A DNA stretch of 64,000 nt from Onchidella celtica. Its lineage: Eukaryota > Mollusca > Gastropoda > Systellommatophora > Onchidiidae. Below are positions 34,001 to 45,618 of this stretch, piece after piece. The notes beneath the pieces are model-generated. The model had not been told where the DNA came from, ran no database searches, and saw only the letters and a list, made by a program, of their open reading frames with translations. The stretch's first letter is position 1; the number at the start of each line of letters is the position of its first letter. The DNA lies in the NCBI GenBank assembly GCA_963931925.1, contig OZ007569.1, positions 73,522,118 through 73,586,117 on the forward strand. Direction: 5' to 3'. The position numbers and the translations under genes were made by a program.

Positions 34001-36798
34001 AACTAGATTTCCAAATTCTTAGATCTGGCCTAATTACTCAAAGTACTGTTCAGTGTAGACCCAAAACTTCGTGAGGAGCAAGCTGGTTTCAGGAGTAATC
34101 GATCAACCACCGACCAGATCGCCACGCTGAGAATTATAGTAGAGCAGTCGCTAGAGTGGAACTCCCAACTGATAGTGAACTTCCTTGACTACGAGAAGGC
34201 CTTTGATAGCATCGATAGAGAAACGCTGTGGAGAATATTGAGACATTATGGAATCCCAGAGAAGATGGTGAATCTTATCAAGAGCATGTACGAGGGGACA
34301 AGTTGCAGAGTTGTACACGATGGTGAGCTTACTGACAGCTTTGATATCAAGACTGGTGTTAGGCAGGGTTGTTTGCTGTCCCCATTTCTGTTTATTCTGG
34401 TGATTGATTGGCTTATGAAAGAAACCACCAATGGAGGAAGAAATGGCATACAATGGACCCCATGGACACAGCTGGACGATCTAGATTTTGCAGATGACTT
34501 GGCACTATTGTCGCACACACACGACCAGATGCAAGCAAAGACTACAGCTCTAAACAAAATTTCAGAATCTATCGGATTGAGGATACATCCTGCGAAGTCG
34601 AAGGTCCTAAAAATTGTTGCACCCCCAAGCGAACAAGTCAAAGTAGGAGATCAACCACTGGAAGATGTAGAGTCCTTCTGCTATCTTGGTAGTATCATTG
34701 ACAATAAGGGAGGAACAGAGGCAGAAGTCAAAGCACGAATTGGAAAGGCACAGGCAGCTTTCACGTCCTTAAGCAAGATTTGGAGAACCAAGGATATATC
34801 TCTAAAAACAAAGCTGAGGATATTCAACTCGAACGTGAAGTCAGTCCTGTTGTATGGATGTGAGACTTGGAATGCGTCCCAGGCCTGCATAAAGAGAATC
34901 CAAGTTTTCATCAACAGATGTTTGAGGAAGCTACTTAAGATCAGATGGACAGACAAGGTCAGCAATGAAATTGTTTGGAAAAGAACAAGACAGAGCCCAG
35001 TCAGAGAGGAAATTGGTAGGAGGCGATGGAGATGGATCGGCCACACTCTCAGGAGGCCAGGAAACAGCATCGCGAAGAAGGTATTGGATTGGAATCCCCA
35101 GGGCAAGAGATCAAGAGGAAGGCCGCGCGGAACGTGGAGAAGAGCCAGAGAAAATGATGTGCAACGAAGCGGAAAGACTTGGAATAATGTAAAGAGGCTG
35201 GCCCATGATAGAGAGGGATGGAAAGTGTTTGTTGGTGGCCTATACCCTGATCCAGGGTGAGAAAGGCAATGATGATGATGACTGTTCAGTGTGTATGAAG
35301 TCTTTATAGCATGAATCATGATTGAAGAATTAGGACTCAAAACCTAGCAGCTGAGTTAATTGATTTGCTCCTCTCTTCTATTCATTACTTGTTATACTGT
35401 GGTGGATTCTGTCCTCAAACGTTTTCATGTATTATTGCTTCATCTTTTACATTAACCTTCATTTAACTTACTTGTTGGCCTATACTTTCAATAAGAGTTC
35501 AGGGGACTTTGTTTTTTGCGTGGTCTGGATCCGTCCCTGATTATGATATGATAAAGATTGGAATGCATGTATTTTTAAATAACCCCCCAAAACTGGGTAT
35601 CTAGGGAATAACAGCGTGGAAAAAAAGGCAAATGGTGGGTTACTACGCCTTGAACTCTTTAGTCTCTATATTATTCTTATTTGAATACTAGTAGTGTACA
35701 AGATTTTTGAGTCAGTATGTATTGTTTCTCACTTGTTTGTAGGCTATTTTGCCCATGAACAGCTGCTTTCTTTGTCTTTAAGTGTTCAACTTTTTATCTG
35801 AAATCCTTCTAACCAGATGGGCTTCCAAAGTTCAGAGATTTTTGAAAGATAATACACATGTATCTATATAATAAATGTTTATATGGAATAATATAGCTGC
35901 ATGTTGGCATTATACAGTATTGATCTTCATGCCTGGGCAGACTGTTGGAAAACCCAGTTAATATAGGCACATAAGCAAATCATACAAATATTCACCCGTG
36001 TGAGATAAATAAGAGACTGTGCTAGTACTATAAATTATTCAGTGTCGGTGTGCAGTGTATTGCTGTTCATTTGTACAGAAAACTAGGAATAAGACATACA
36101 CAAATATTCTGTTAATCAGATGTCCTGAGTCAGAACCAGGGCCAAATGATACACAAGTGACGTGGATACTAAGATGCACTGGGTGCCATCCATCCACTTT
36201 GTTCGTATTGGTTAGAGGTGTCATAATGGGTCTAATGCTGCTCAGTGCAAGGATGACACTGACATGCAGGAGCACAAAGACACATCAAATGCCATGCATG
36301 GATTTTGGTCAGGGGTCAGCTCAGAATTAACACTGCAATAGACTTAAGTTGTGGTCATGCGTGATGCTCAACTGGAAAAATGTTTGGTTTTAATCATTCT
36401 GAATTTCAGATAAAGTTTGTGAGCCTGTGTTTTGTTTCTGCTGCTAGGTTGATCAGATACAATTTTTTCATAGTATGTATTAGACATTCCATGGTTCTGT
36501 TTTTATTCTGGCAAGTTCATAACTTTCAGTATTCTGTTTACAGGGGACCAGTGATCAGCAAGCTTGTTAGCTTTTTAATTTTGTTCATTCTTTTTATCTG
36601 ATTTGTTTTCCCAGAGTGTGTCAGTTTGAGAAGATGAACTTGGCAAACATCCCATGTGCTGTGATGGCCAAGTCGTGTGGAGCAAGAACCAAAGCAAAGT
36701 CCAGCAAAAAACAGTCCACACAAAAAACACGAGGTAAAGCGAACAGCACTGTCAAACATCAGGCTCAGAGAAGATCACCAAGGCTGTGGAGGCCATAA
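28045..36798 (+). CDS. RING and TRAF-type zinc-finger protein (probable E3 ubiquitin ligase), 4 exons
   Basis: Exons 28045-28106, 32237-32398, 33505-33624 and 36615-36798 sum to 528 nt (175 residues plus stop). All introns are GT-AG, and each exon ends after codon position 2, so all junctions agree. After a short N-terminus, residues 24-65 form a C3HC4 RING: Cys24, Cys27, Cys39, His41, Cys44, Cys47, Cys62 and Cys65 (CIVC, CQHRLCADC, CPVC). A second zinc module follows: RVCPNSVKGC then HRGVCQF, the pattern of a TRAF-type finger. The C-terminal 45 residues are Lys/Arg/Ser/Thr-rich (KAKSSKKQS, RRSPRLWRP), a likely nuclear-targeting or nucleic-acid-binding tail. RING proteins usually recruit E2 enzymes. 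Substrate and name are unknown. Introns 1 and 3 are full of transposons. Confidence 0.88.
28196..28240. repeat. TCTAGA hexamer repeat
   Basis: A run of tandem TCTAGA/AGATCT-type hexamers lies in intron 1 of the RING gene just after exon 1. Shorter relatives occur at about 32035-32105, 56165-56180, 56510-56535 and 57965-58045. Confidence 0.8.
28333..28516 (+). pseudogene. Older LINE copy: fragment of the reverse transcriptase C-terminus
   Basis: Matches 30485-30670 of the longer LINE, covering the segment that encodes INSHLYSFYPSVIRMWNNLP and the following stop. It is cut off abruptly at 28516, where the composite TIR element begins. Its continuation (3' UTR) is at 31584-31818. Confidence 0.85.
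28820..30873 (+). pseudogene. Jockey-like LINE, reverse transcriptase ORF with one frameshift, 5'-truncated
   Basis: An open frame from about 28820 encodes the pre-RT region and RT motifs: ENKATGRDGI, NYRPVSLTS, QHGFRKYRSC, ILLDFSKAFDKV. It breaks at the T-run near 29655-29662, where a one-base change leads to a TAG. Coding resumes in another frame with LSGVPQGTVMGPLLFLVYI, LFADDSLLY (catalytic Asp pair), YLGITLDRKLTW and a C-terminal INSHLYSFYPS, stop at 30646. A 3' UTR ends in (AAG)n near 30851-30872. The endonuclease domain is missing. The family resembles the jockey/CR1 group. It sits inside the composite element in intron 1 of the RING gene. Confidence 0.88.
30905..31215. repeat. Dispersed repeat family D, second full copy
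   Basis: Reverse complement of 11090-11395, recognisable from CAGCGAAGGTTTGCTGAAAC-like sequence through GGGCGTGAGGGTCTACTG to ACTATGCAAATTAACAAGGT. It lies within the composite TIR element, right of the LINE tail. Confidence 0.65.
31584..31818 (+). mobile_element. Older LINE copy: 3' UTR continuation
   Basis: Parallels 30655-30870: TTTCTGTGCACAATCTGG, then TATATTTTAAATGGTC and GACGTCGAGTCGCATA, ending in AGAAGAAGAAGG. With 28333-28516 it is one LINE 3' end split by the composite element. Possible target duplication AAGGATG occurs near 28306 and 31815. Confidence 0.8.
31869..32026. mobile_element. hAT MITE, 158 bp
   Basis: TIRs CAGGGGTCACC and GGTGGCCCCTG, with internal ACGGCCCGCC and GCGGCCCGTG as in many hAT MITEs. 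Flanks GACTAGAG and ATCTAGAG agree at 6 of 8 positions. It lies in intron 1 of the RING gene. Confidence 0.75.
34057..35280 (+). mobile_element. Non-LTR retrotransposon 3' fragment with 12-bp target duplication
   Basis: ACTGTTCAGTGT at 34045-34056 is repeated at 35281-35292. The insert starts mid-RT and is open from 34058 to the stop at 35260 (about 400 codons). Motifs: REEQAGFRSNRSTTDQI, LDYEKAFDSID, GVRQGCLLSPFLFIL, LDFADDLALL (catalytic Asp pair), CYLGSIIDNKGG, then RRRWRWIGHTLRRPG and WNPQGKRSRGRPRGTWRR. It ends in an ATG/GAT trinucleotide tail. The 5' truncation and tail indicate target-primed reverse transcription. The family is RTE- or Nimb-like; I cannot decide the clade. It sits in intron 3 of the RING gene, same strand. 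A near-identical copy is at 60806-61741. Confidence 0.9.
35293..36614. other. Remainder of RING intron 3
   Basis: AT-rich intron sequence between the LINE and the last exon. I see no further element or gene; ORFs here lack recognisable motifs. Confidence 0.5.
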
Positions 36799-37061
36799 AA
36801 GGACAAAGTGAATATTGACATACAGCTGTTGGGAAATATTGTCTGAAAGGGTCAGCTTGAAGTGTGCAACAAATCTCAAGACAGCATATAACTGCATCAT
36901 TCTGTTGGCCTGGGAAAAGTGTCTGAATACAAAACACTGTATCTGAGAAGTTAACTGATGTTGGTAGAAATACCATTTTGACACAACATATGAAACAGTT
37001 TACCACGCTCTCGCCAATTTTTTTTGATGTCAAGAGTTACCAGTGATATGAATGTGATATA

Positions 37062-39574
37062 CAGTGCAATCCTAATATCTCGACATCAGCTGGTCCATTG
37101 GAATTTAGTCGAGAAAAGAATGTTGAAATAGCAGAAAGGTGAAGGAAAGAAGGAAAATGGTGAGGGGAGATCACCATTATGGGATATAATAACGTGGTTT
37201 ATTTCCCTTGTTCATTCTTATGCGCGACGTAACCACACTGTCCTTCCAATTTCATTGTGTGCATCATTTTAAAAAAATTTTTTTTGGTTATTGTTCGTGA
37301 AACTTCTGCTGTTGTCACAACATGCTCATCGACAGCAACAAAGTAGTCAGCAGTTGTTTGCACGGCAGTGGTTTCGCCCAGCCTGACCCACAATACGGTG
37401 AGTTCATTCCTCGGCTCTGCTTCTGTTGCTGTGACACTTGGCTCCTCCAAGACACAGAAGCCAGCATGGCGAAAACAGTTTGCCACTGTTTCTGTTGATA
37501 CATAGTCCCACGCCCACCGCACATTAAAAAGGGCGTCAAGGACAGTAATACTGAAATTGGCAGTGTCACTCATGGTTGGAGACGAACTGGCATCGTTGAT
37601 GTATGATGGGTATTTTTTCACCACCCATGTCCTGTAGTGATGCTTAAAAAAGTTAAATAATGCCCTGATCACATGGTTGAGTGTGGCTTATTGTATTTGG
37701 GGGCAGAAACACGAGTCTGATGGCCCTCAGTCCATCCAAGTGTGGATGGGCGGGGCAGTTGGCAATCACCATCGCAATCGTTCTGCCTTGAATTGGGTAT
37801 TTTCTGTCCACTTTGTGGATCCAGTTCTCAAATATTTCGGCATTCATCCAAGCTTTTGTGTTTGCTACATATTCCACTGACAGACTCTTGACGTTTTTGC
37901 ACCATGGCTTGGCTGACTTTCCAGTCACGAGCAGAGGCAGTTTTTCGGTTCCACTCATATTTGCTGCGACGAGAACAGTTATCTTGTCTTTCCACTGTTT
38001 CCCTCCTGTCCATTTTTCTCCTTTCAGCGCATGTGCTCTGTTGGGGGAGGTTTTTTTAAAAAAACAAACCAGTCTCATCAGCGTTGAAAATGTTATCTGA
38101 AGAAAACTCTTGTAAGATCTCTGCCAGAACTGTCCCTTTCCAATCTGTGACAACAGTCTCATCCACAGAGGCCGCTTCTGCACAGACAACCTATATAAAT
38201 GCAATATATTATTATTATTATTATTATATACTATGCCATGGCGACGTTTAAACCTGTCTAACCATCCAGCGGATGGGGATGGTTTAAAATCACTTGCTCC
38301 CAATTCATGGTTGATCAGGTTGGCTTGTGACATAAGAATGGGTCCAGAGATGGGTGCATTTATAGCTCTAGCATGTTTAAACCACGTAAACAGGGCTTTG
38401 TTTAAAGCCGCATTGTCACACTGGCGCTGTCTCTTTCTATCAGGTTGTAGTTCAGCAGTGCATGCAGCTTCTCCAATTTTCTTTGTTTTTTACGATGGTT
38501 GAGAGGGTATTGTGAGGAATCCCATACTTGGCTGCAATTTCTTTTTTCAGCAAACTCTGTGGACATCAACAAGCAGCTGTAATTTTATATCAATGCTCAA
38601 GGTTTTAGTTTGTCTTTTTAAGCCCGACATGGCTTTTTCTTCAGGGAGTGATGAAACGTAGTGTACAGCAAGCAACCAAGAGATGTGTGTCACTGTAATA
38701 GTAGTATCAACGTTGTATGAAAGCAATGTACAGAGTGAAAAATTAAGCCATGCGCATCCGCTCTTAGACAATGGTCAAGCATAGCATCATAATATACTCT
38801 CGTTATGTAATTCATCTTTGTCCCTCGTTGAGTGAACTCGTCCACGTAACAACTAGTGCGAGCGGGGATGATTGGTGGCCAGTCAGCCTCTCTCTTGCGT
38901 GTTGCTGCTAACCTCAGCCGTCATGTAATTTTGAACAGGTGTATGCATTTACTTTAGCATGCAATAACAAAAAAACAACAAAAAACTGGATAAATCATAA
39001 ATGCCCCTATGATATTAGGATAATAAACTCATGATGAGATACAGTAACTTCCATTGTTAAATAGAAGGCTCATAATGAAGAATTTTCTGCATTTACAGGC
39101 CGTTTAAAACGGGGTTTAATCTTTTCCCAAGAGGTCTGCACACTTTAGAGTTTAGATACTAAGTTACGCCATAGGTGGATAAATTATGTTTCAGGCGTCT
39201 AATATCGACAGACATCTCCTGCTCAGGGCTGACAGATGAGTTCTTAACTTTGAGTTGCTGTGAAAACTGCAAGCGTTACTCCCTGCACGTGGAACCTCTT
39301 TTTGCATCGCCTCTATCCTGTCACCCCATGATCTACAAAATGGTATTGTTTGATTACGATGAAATGTGGTAACTATTCGTCATACTCGTGTGGGGAGAAT
39401 CATAGGGAGGCGTTTGACTGCTCTGAGCTGGGAGATTTGTGTTGATATAAGAGGAAAGGTTGAAAAAATATGTCGAGTAACCAGGAATTATTTAGTAACA
39501 TTAAAGAAAGGACAGGTTGGGACTTCAAGATTGTGTCGAAACAAGCAGAATGTCGAGATAAGTGGATTGCACTG
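37062..39574 (-). mobile_element. Tigger/pogo DNA transposon, 2.5 kb, with TIRs and TA duplication
   Basis: The ends are CAGTGCAATCC...TATCTCGACAT at 37062 and its inverted counterpart ATGTCGAGATA...GGATTGCACTG ending at 39574, each flanked by TA (37060-37061 and 39575-39576). A TA duplication, CAGTG termini and an internal CENP-B/DDE transposase on the minus strand define the pogo/Tigger group. The left end lies 264 bases after the stop of the RING gene, so it may fall within or near that gene's 3' UTR. Confidence 0.92.
37199..38630 (-). pseudogene. Tigger-type transposase, frameshifted
   Basis: Starts at 38630 with MSGLKRQTKTLSIDIKLQLL. After a frame change comes the first helix-turn-helix (KKEIAAKYGIPHNTLSTIVK), then a CENP-B-type second DNA-binding segment (NAALNKALFTWFKHARAI; SAGWLDRFKRRHGI). 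The DDE_1 domain follows: NADETGL with the first Asp, but frameshifted at a T/A run near 38050; KDKITVLVAANMSG; VIANCPAHPHL, where the usual catalytic Asp of DNCPAH is Ala (codon 37761-37763); and TQPCDQGII. Another break lies near 37655. An ATT microsatellite (38205-38228) interrupts the segment. It is a dead transposase. Confidence 0.88.
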
Positions 39575-39668
39575 TATTATCACCACCTGTATTGGTCTTG
39601 GTGGTTTACAATAGATTGCTTTCATGATCATTAACATTTTTTTTTTTGTTATTTGATATTTGTTCATA

Positions 39669-39964
39669 TGGACCCTTTTCCTTTACCGTCCTCCATATTA
39701 CGTGATTTGGAAACAAAGTGGCAGCGTGCCCCACTTGTAGGGCGGAAGCGGTGGACAACGGTCGAACGATGCCATCCTCTTGTTGGGCACCCAACTGTAC
39801 AAACCTGTTACGTGCTAGTTCTGGCATAAAAATGCATCTTTGCTTAGACTGTGCACATATTCAGATGCCATCACTAAGGCAAGTGGAGGTTTTTACCCTA
39901 CACTGTTTTTCGAAGCTGTGAGGCTCCCCGCAAACAACCGTAACGTGGAAGTGAAAAGGGTCTA
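39669..39964. mobile_element. TA-flanked MITE, family C, with THAP-like remnant, copy 2
   Basis: Inverted relative to 8088-8364: TGGACCCTTTTCC at the left, GAAAAGGGTCTA at the right, TA on both sides. A plus-strand stretch encodes [20 protein letters not shown], which has the C-x4-C spacing and Gly-x-x-x-His start of a THAP zinc finger but no RFP or downstream Cys/His. It is probably a relic of the transposase or host exon from which the MITE was built. Confidence 0.68.
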
Positions 39965-42758
39965 TACCAATATACTATATTTATAAATTTGAAGTGAAAG
40001 AACGAGTGTGTGGTTATTTATTGTTTGTCTGAAGTTTTGAATGAAAAAGCCTTTTGGATGATGTAATACTAATATGGAAGAAAAGTTTTGACGCTCAAAT
40101 GCCCAGCTGAGGGTGTAATATTCAGTATTGTCTACGTTCAACAAAACAGCTGCAGTTCCCTTATTCGTAGCCTTCTCTGTGCAGGTACTGTGGAACATAC
40201 AATTAATTCTCAATTTTTAATAGCCTACCTTTATTATTGGACAGGAGCGCAAGTTTGCAACCTTTGGTAGAATTTTTTTTCTTTCTCTTTTTTAACATCT
40301 TTCCCTAAGGGCCAGCATTCCATGTCTGGCCAGAGAACTTCCTGGCGTTATACACCATACTGTACTCCGCATTTGTTAACGAAGATCGCTATGCTACACA
40401 ACAGATGTCCAAACAACACACTTATCACACATGTGATACCACTTTACCAAGTACCGGTATTCTCTTTTTAAGGTTCAATGTCACAAGATGTTAAAATTTT
40501 CCATAATAGACACCTTAGTATGGATAATTATGAATGGTTTCTTTATGATCTGAGCATCAAATTTTACCTATATAAAAATGTTGAAGCCTAAACTGTCTGG
40601 TGTGGTCAGTAAGTGGTGCCAGGCATGTGCAAGTCCTGAAATATACATAAATTTATGGTACTGGTGAGGTGCCTGATCTTGTTTAGCTTTGTACATATAC
40701 TTGATGGCTTATGATGGAATTTCTTGAAACAGTCTGCCAGTGCCTCTTAATACCTCCCTCATCCCATCAAATTTGGGATTATACGGACCTATTCAAATAT
40801 ATAATATAATAGATGTAGTGACACTGGTGCTGACTTTTGTACAATTCGTGGGTTATTTCATATGTTCTGAGTCCCTTAGAGACAGTTCCAAGTTATGTGT
40901 ACATGCCATACTCTGTTTGGCCGTCATGTAATTTGTACAATACACACTTAATTTATGCGAAATCTACATCATCAACATTGGCTTACCAAACACCTCAATC
41001 CTGAAATTGTTCCTTTTTGAAATGTGGAAAGTGCTCAGGTGTTATTATATATTCTACACACGTGTTTCAGTGTGTTAATGTTATGGACAATAAATTTCAG
41101 TTTTAGCTCTTGTCTTTCATTCATCATTGAATTGCCTACCATTTTACATTTCATTTCTCATTCAGCAGTTACTGCAAGTCATTCTTCCTGTTTTTCTACT
41201 CATGACCTTTGTCACTGTTATTCATGTATGTGTGTCTGAAAATGAAATGCATCGTATGGTGACTGACATTAAATGGCGTTCATGTTCTGACAATCTTGTC
41301 TTTATATGGTTTATTTGTTTGTTTTTGTGTACTTCGTTGTTCCATCAAATTATAAAATTGTTTTACCCTCCCAACAGGGGGCTGCCCCTGTACCCCGCCG
41401 GGGCTTGGGCAGCCCCTGGACCCCTGCCTTGTTCCTTATTTTGATTTTCAGAACTTGGCAGCTATGCATTTACATATAAGTCTAGAAGTTTGGTCATCTC
41501 TGGAGGAAATTTTGTCTAAAACAGTTACATGTATCATTAGTAATATGACATGTAAAAAAATTTATGAATTATATAAAACTAGATGAGCTACCGGGCATTG
41601 CCCAGAATAAACAATCATGTGATTCCCCCCCCCCAGTATAATAAAAGTAATCAACTACAGTCTTGACTCTTGCTTCAAAACGCATGCGCACCACAACATT
41701 ACGCACCAAACTGAACGCTTGATACGGTTACTTTTTATGACATGCACGGTAATATTATATATATTACGAAACAAATATGCAAAAATACAGATGTTACATA
41801 GCAATAAACATTGTTATTTTTTTAAAATACGTGCTTGAAGTAAACAACTTTTAATTATAGCCATCATCTTCCTTATCTCAATTGCCACCTTCCTGCCAAA
41901 TTTAAGGCCTGAAGAGTGTATAGTTTGGTCAGTTAGTCATGCCAATGGTTGCAAGTTACTGAAATATATAATAGATAATGTTTATCATGCATAACATTAT
42001 ATAAGCTAAACTGAGGTGTAATTGCATCATTGATTACACAATTACCCTGAGTGTGTAAAAACTTCGGGGGGGGGGGGGGGGCATGCTTAGAATTTAGATC
42101 TGAAAAAAATGTGAAACTGAAGAAGGAAAACCCACACGTCATTTCATTAAAACCATGACCCTTATCTAGTAGGGAATAATTTGGGTCCATTAAGGAAAAA
42201 TTATAGAAGATTTCGGTTTTAAAATATCCAAATGTAAAACATGACGATGTAGGCTACATGGGACTTCACTGTTCGAATACATGTATCACTTCTCACTGTT
42301 GCTACTAATATTAGAGATGACACCGTAAGGATGATAACAGATAACTGCAAAGATCAAATTAAACTGTGCTGTATTGTGTACAATTATATAACACACTATA
42401 GGTACGTGTATTATGTTTGAAGTGCTTGCCCCAAAAAATTAATTGGTGATTTTTAAGAGTTAAAAAGTAACGCTACGTCTTGGTCTCGTGATGGTGTAAT
42501 TATGGCCACTTTATTTATCTAGCACCATGAGAGTTGAGACTGCTTCTGGAACCATTTGATAAGATTTAGATGGCTCACTGGTGTGTATTTGGTCCTAGTG
42601 AAAAGCAGGATAGTCTCACGGTATTCAAACACTTACATATTATATATAGTAATCAGAGTGGCAATTCCTCAGGCTGGGGAAATCCGGTACTTCTTCTTGG
42701 TAAAAATGTCAAGAGTTGGCGACTGTAAAGTTACATTTTTTTTAGCTGTATACCGGTA
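39965..42758. other. Intergenic region without recognised genes
   Basis: AT-rich sequence with several 60-105 codon ORFs lacking motifs. A compact GC-rich island at 41370-41440 (GGGGGCTGCCCC...GGGGCTTGGGCAGCCCC) and the phrase GAGCTACCGGGCATTGCCC at 41585-41605 look like fragments of dispersed repeats. A G-run of about 17 is at 42065-42080. Confidence 0.5.
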
Positions 42759-45618
42759 CCAGTGTAGCAGGCCAGATTATACCCCCGCCAGACTATACCC
42801 GGTGTAGCAGGCCAGATTATACCCCCGCCAGACTATACCCGGGGTTAAACTGGCCTAGCCCAGAATATCCCCCGGGGTATATTCTGGGCTAGGCCAGTTT
42901 ATACCCCGGGGTTTACTTTGGGCTAGGCCAAACTATACCCCCCCAGTCCAGATTATACCCCCTACTTTTTTTTAAAAACAAGTCAAGACCGTAGTTTATT
43001 TCAACTTTAGTTTGAATTGTTCATTATCACTGTCATCAGATATCATATTGAAGCATACATTTTTGACTCTTGTAAATTATGATACATTTAAAAGGACATA
43101 AACAGGCTTAAAAAGCATTGATTTACAAAAGGATTGAAAATCCATTGAAACTGATATGATTAAACTTTAACACTAATTTTACTTGTGTCCGTTGGTATTA
43201 TTATTGTTCTGGTTTTATTATAATTAGTTGACCATGAGTTAAACATGTATTGTATTTTTTTTGTTTGGCACCACTAACATATACTTAGTGGCAAGGTATG
43301 AACTAATTATAAGACTCATAAGTGTAAAGTTATCTAAATCTTATTATAATTTTTGAAAATAAGAAATGTGCTTGATATGTCAGAACAATTAGATCTATAT
43401 ACAAAGTTACACTGATGCAGAAAGAAAGGCCAGAAAAGAATACATAGAGAAAAAAACAACAACAACATTTTAACAGCTGAACTGGCAGATGGTGCAATTC
43501 CATCATCCAGCAAACATTAAATATTTCACACAAAACTAAATACATACTAAAATTGTTTCACATAATGAATTTAACCTGTCCATATCCACTTGAAACGTTA
43601 CAGAAAGCTAACCAGTGATATACAATAATAACAATAAGAACACCAAATCATCTTATTTACTCTTGAAAATAAAGAGAATATAATCAATATCAGAATCACC
43701 ATCATCTTGGAATAATACAAAGATAAGAGGGAATATAAAAATGACCTACACATCATTCTAGAATCTATAAGCAGCAATAATATATGTAATATATGTGCAA
43801 GTACATGTAAAAAATAATGTGTTAAATCTTTTCAACTATTCAAGTAGAACTGGACTGAAAGCTTTAGCGAAGTAGCTTTGATAGTCATGTAAAATGACAG
43901 ATTAAATCCACTGAGACAACAGTGCACTGCAGAAAGTAATTATAGTATGTTATGGCAAAAATTCGATGGATCATGTTACATGAACATGTCTTGTTAGTAA
44001 ATTCTTTGATAGCATATTTGTAGAAATGTATACATTTTATGTAGTTCATGGTTTAAGGCACTGGATTAATGTCACTCACGTTCGTTGGCATGTTGTAGTT
44101 GTTTTTGTAGTTGATTGCCATTGAGTAAAATTTGCACGGTACTGTTTGTTTGGCACTGACATACACATCCCAATGGATGAAATAATTAACGGACTCATAA
44201 AAATGAAGTCATTTTAAATATTTTTTTGTGTACAAATACACAGTTGTTAAATCCCTTGGCAAGGGACGTGTTAAGCTTAGGAAGGTAAAGACGGACAAGG
44301 TCTTTTCTTTTTTTATTTTTATTTCATTTCACTCGCGAGTGACATTCCCTTACTCGCTATAAGTTATAACACATAAGTTCAGTCTTTCAAATACCTTGCA
44401 AACTAATCCAGTGTCTTAAACCGTAATGTACATGAAATGTATATCTTTCTACAAATAACCTATCAAAGAATGATACTCACTGACAAGAAATACTGTTAAT
44501 GTAACATGATCCATCGAATTTTGCCTCAACATGCTTTAGATCTAATTACCTTTTATATTGCACTACTTTTGTCTCAGTGGACTTACTCTGTCGGCCTACA
44601 CAACTGTCAGGCTATTTAGTATTTCACTAAAGCTTTCTGTCCAGTTCTACTTGAATATTTGAAAAGATTTAACACGTTTTTTTATATATAGTTGATACAC
44701 ATACATTGCTGCTTATAAATTCTAGAATGATTTGTAGGCATACGCTGACATTTTTACACTCCCTCTCATATCTTTGCAATTTCCAAGATGATGATGATGA
44801 TTCTGATATTGATATTTCTATATATTTTCAAGAGTAAATAACATGATTTCGTGTTCTTATTGTTATCATTATTACTGGTTAGCATTCTGTAACGTTTCAA
44901 GTGGATCTGGACAGGTGGAGTTCATCAGTCGCAAACATTAAGTGCCTATTTAGTTTTATATCTGCTGGATGATGGAATTGCACTATCTGTCAGTTGGATT
45001 ATCATTATTATTTTTTTCTGTGTGTTCTTTTCTGGCCTTTTCTCCCTACATCATTGTAACAAAAAATACAATGCATGTTTTACTCATGGCCAACTAACTA
45101 TCAAAATAATAATAATAATAATATCATCAACACTCACGAGTGAAATTAATGCTGAAGTCTAATCATGTCAGTTTGAATGGATAAACTCTTTTGTATATCA
45201 ATGCATTTTAAGGCATGTTTGTTCCTTCTAAAATGTATCATGATTTACAGGAGTCGAGAATGTAGGCCTATGTATGTACACCAAAGTAAACTAAGGCTGA
45301 AATAAACTGTTATTATTATTTTCTCTAAATTGCACTATGACTTGTTGGTGTCAAGAATGTGTTCATGTATGTCTTAATATGATATCTGATGACAGTGATG
45401 AAGAACAGGCTGAAATAAACTGTGGTCTTGACTTGTTTTTAAAGAAAAAGCAGGGGGTATAATCTGGACTGGGGGGGGTATAGTCTGGCCTAGCCCAAAG
45501 TGACCCCGGGGTATAAACTGGCCTAGCCCAGAATATACCCCGGGGGATATTCTGGGCTAGGCCAGTTTAACCCCGGGTATATTCTGGGCGGGGGGTATAT
45601 TTTGGCCTGTTACACCGG
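42759..45618. mobile_element. Giant foldback element, family F, copy 1 (about 2.9 kb)
   Basis: Outer TIRs CCAGTGTAGCAGGCCA and the complement of CCGGTGTAACAGGCCA. Left arm 42759 to about 44070 and right arm about 44330-45618 are inverted counterparts; for example AATCAATATCAGAATCACC at 43682 pairs with the ATGATTCTGATATTGAT segment near 44798. The terminal 200 bases at each end are arrays of TGGCCTAGCCCA/TGGGCTAGGCCA and TACCCCGGGGTA palindromic motifs. There is a 40-base duplication at the left tip (42762-42840). No coding capacity is present; the centre (44070-44330) is unique. Confidence 0.8.

Noticed and set aside
40740..41444. Hydrophobic ORFs as small membrane proteins
   Set aside because: AT-rich sequence readily gives Phe/Leu/Ile-rich frames; no start context, splice sites or homology pattern.
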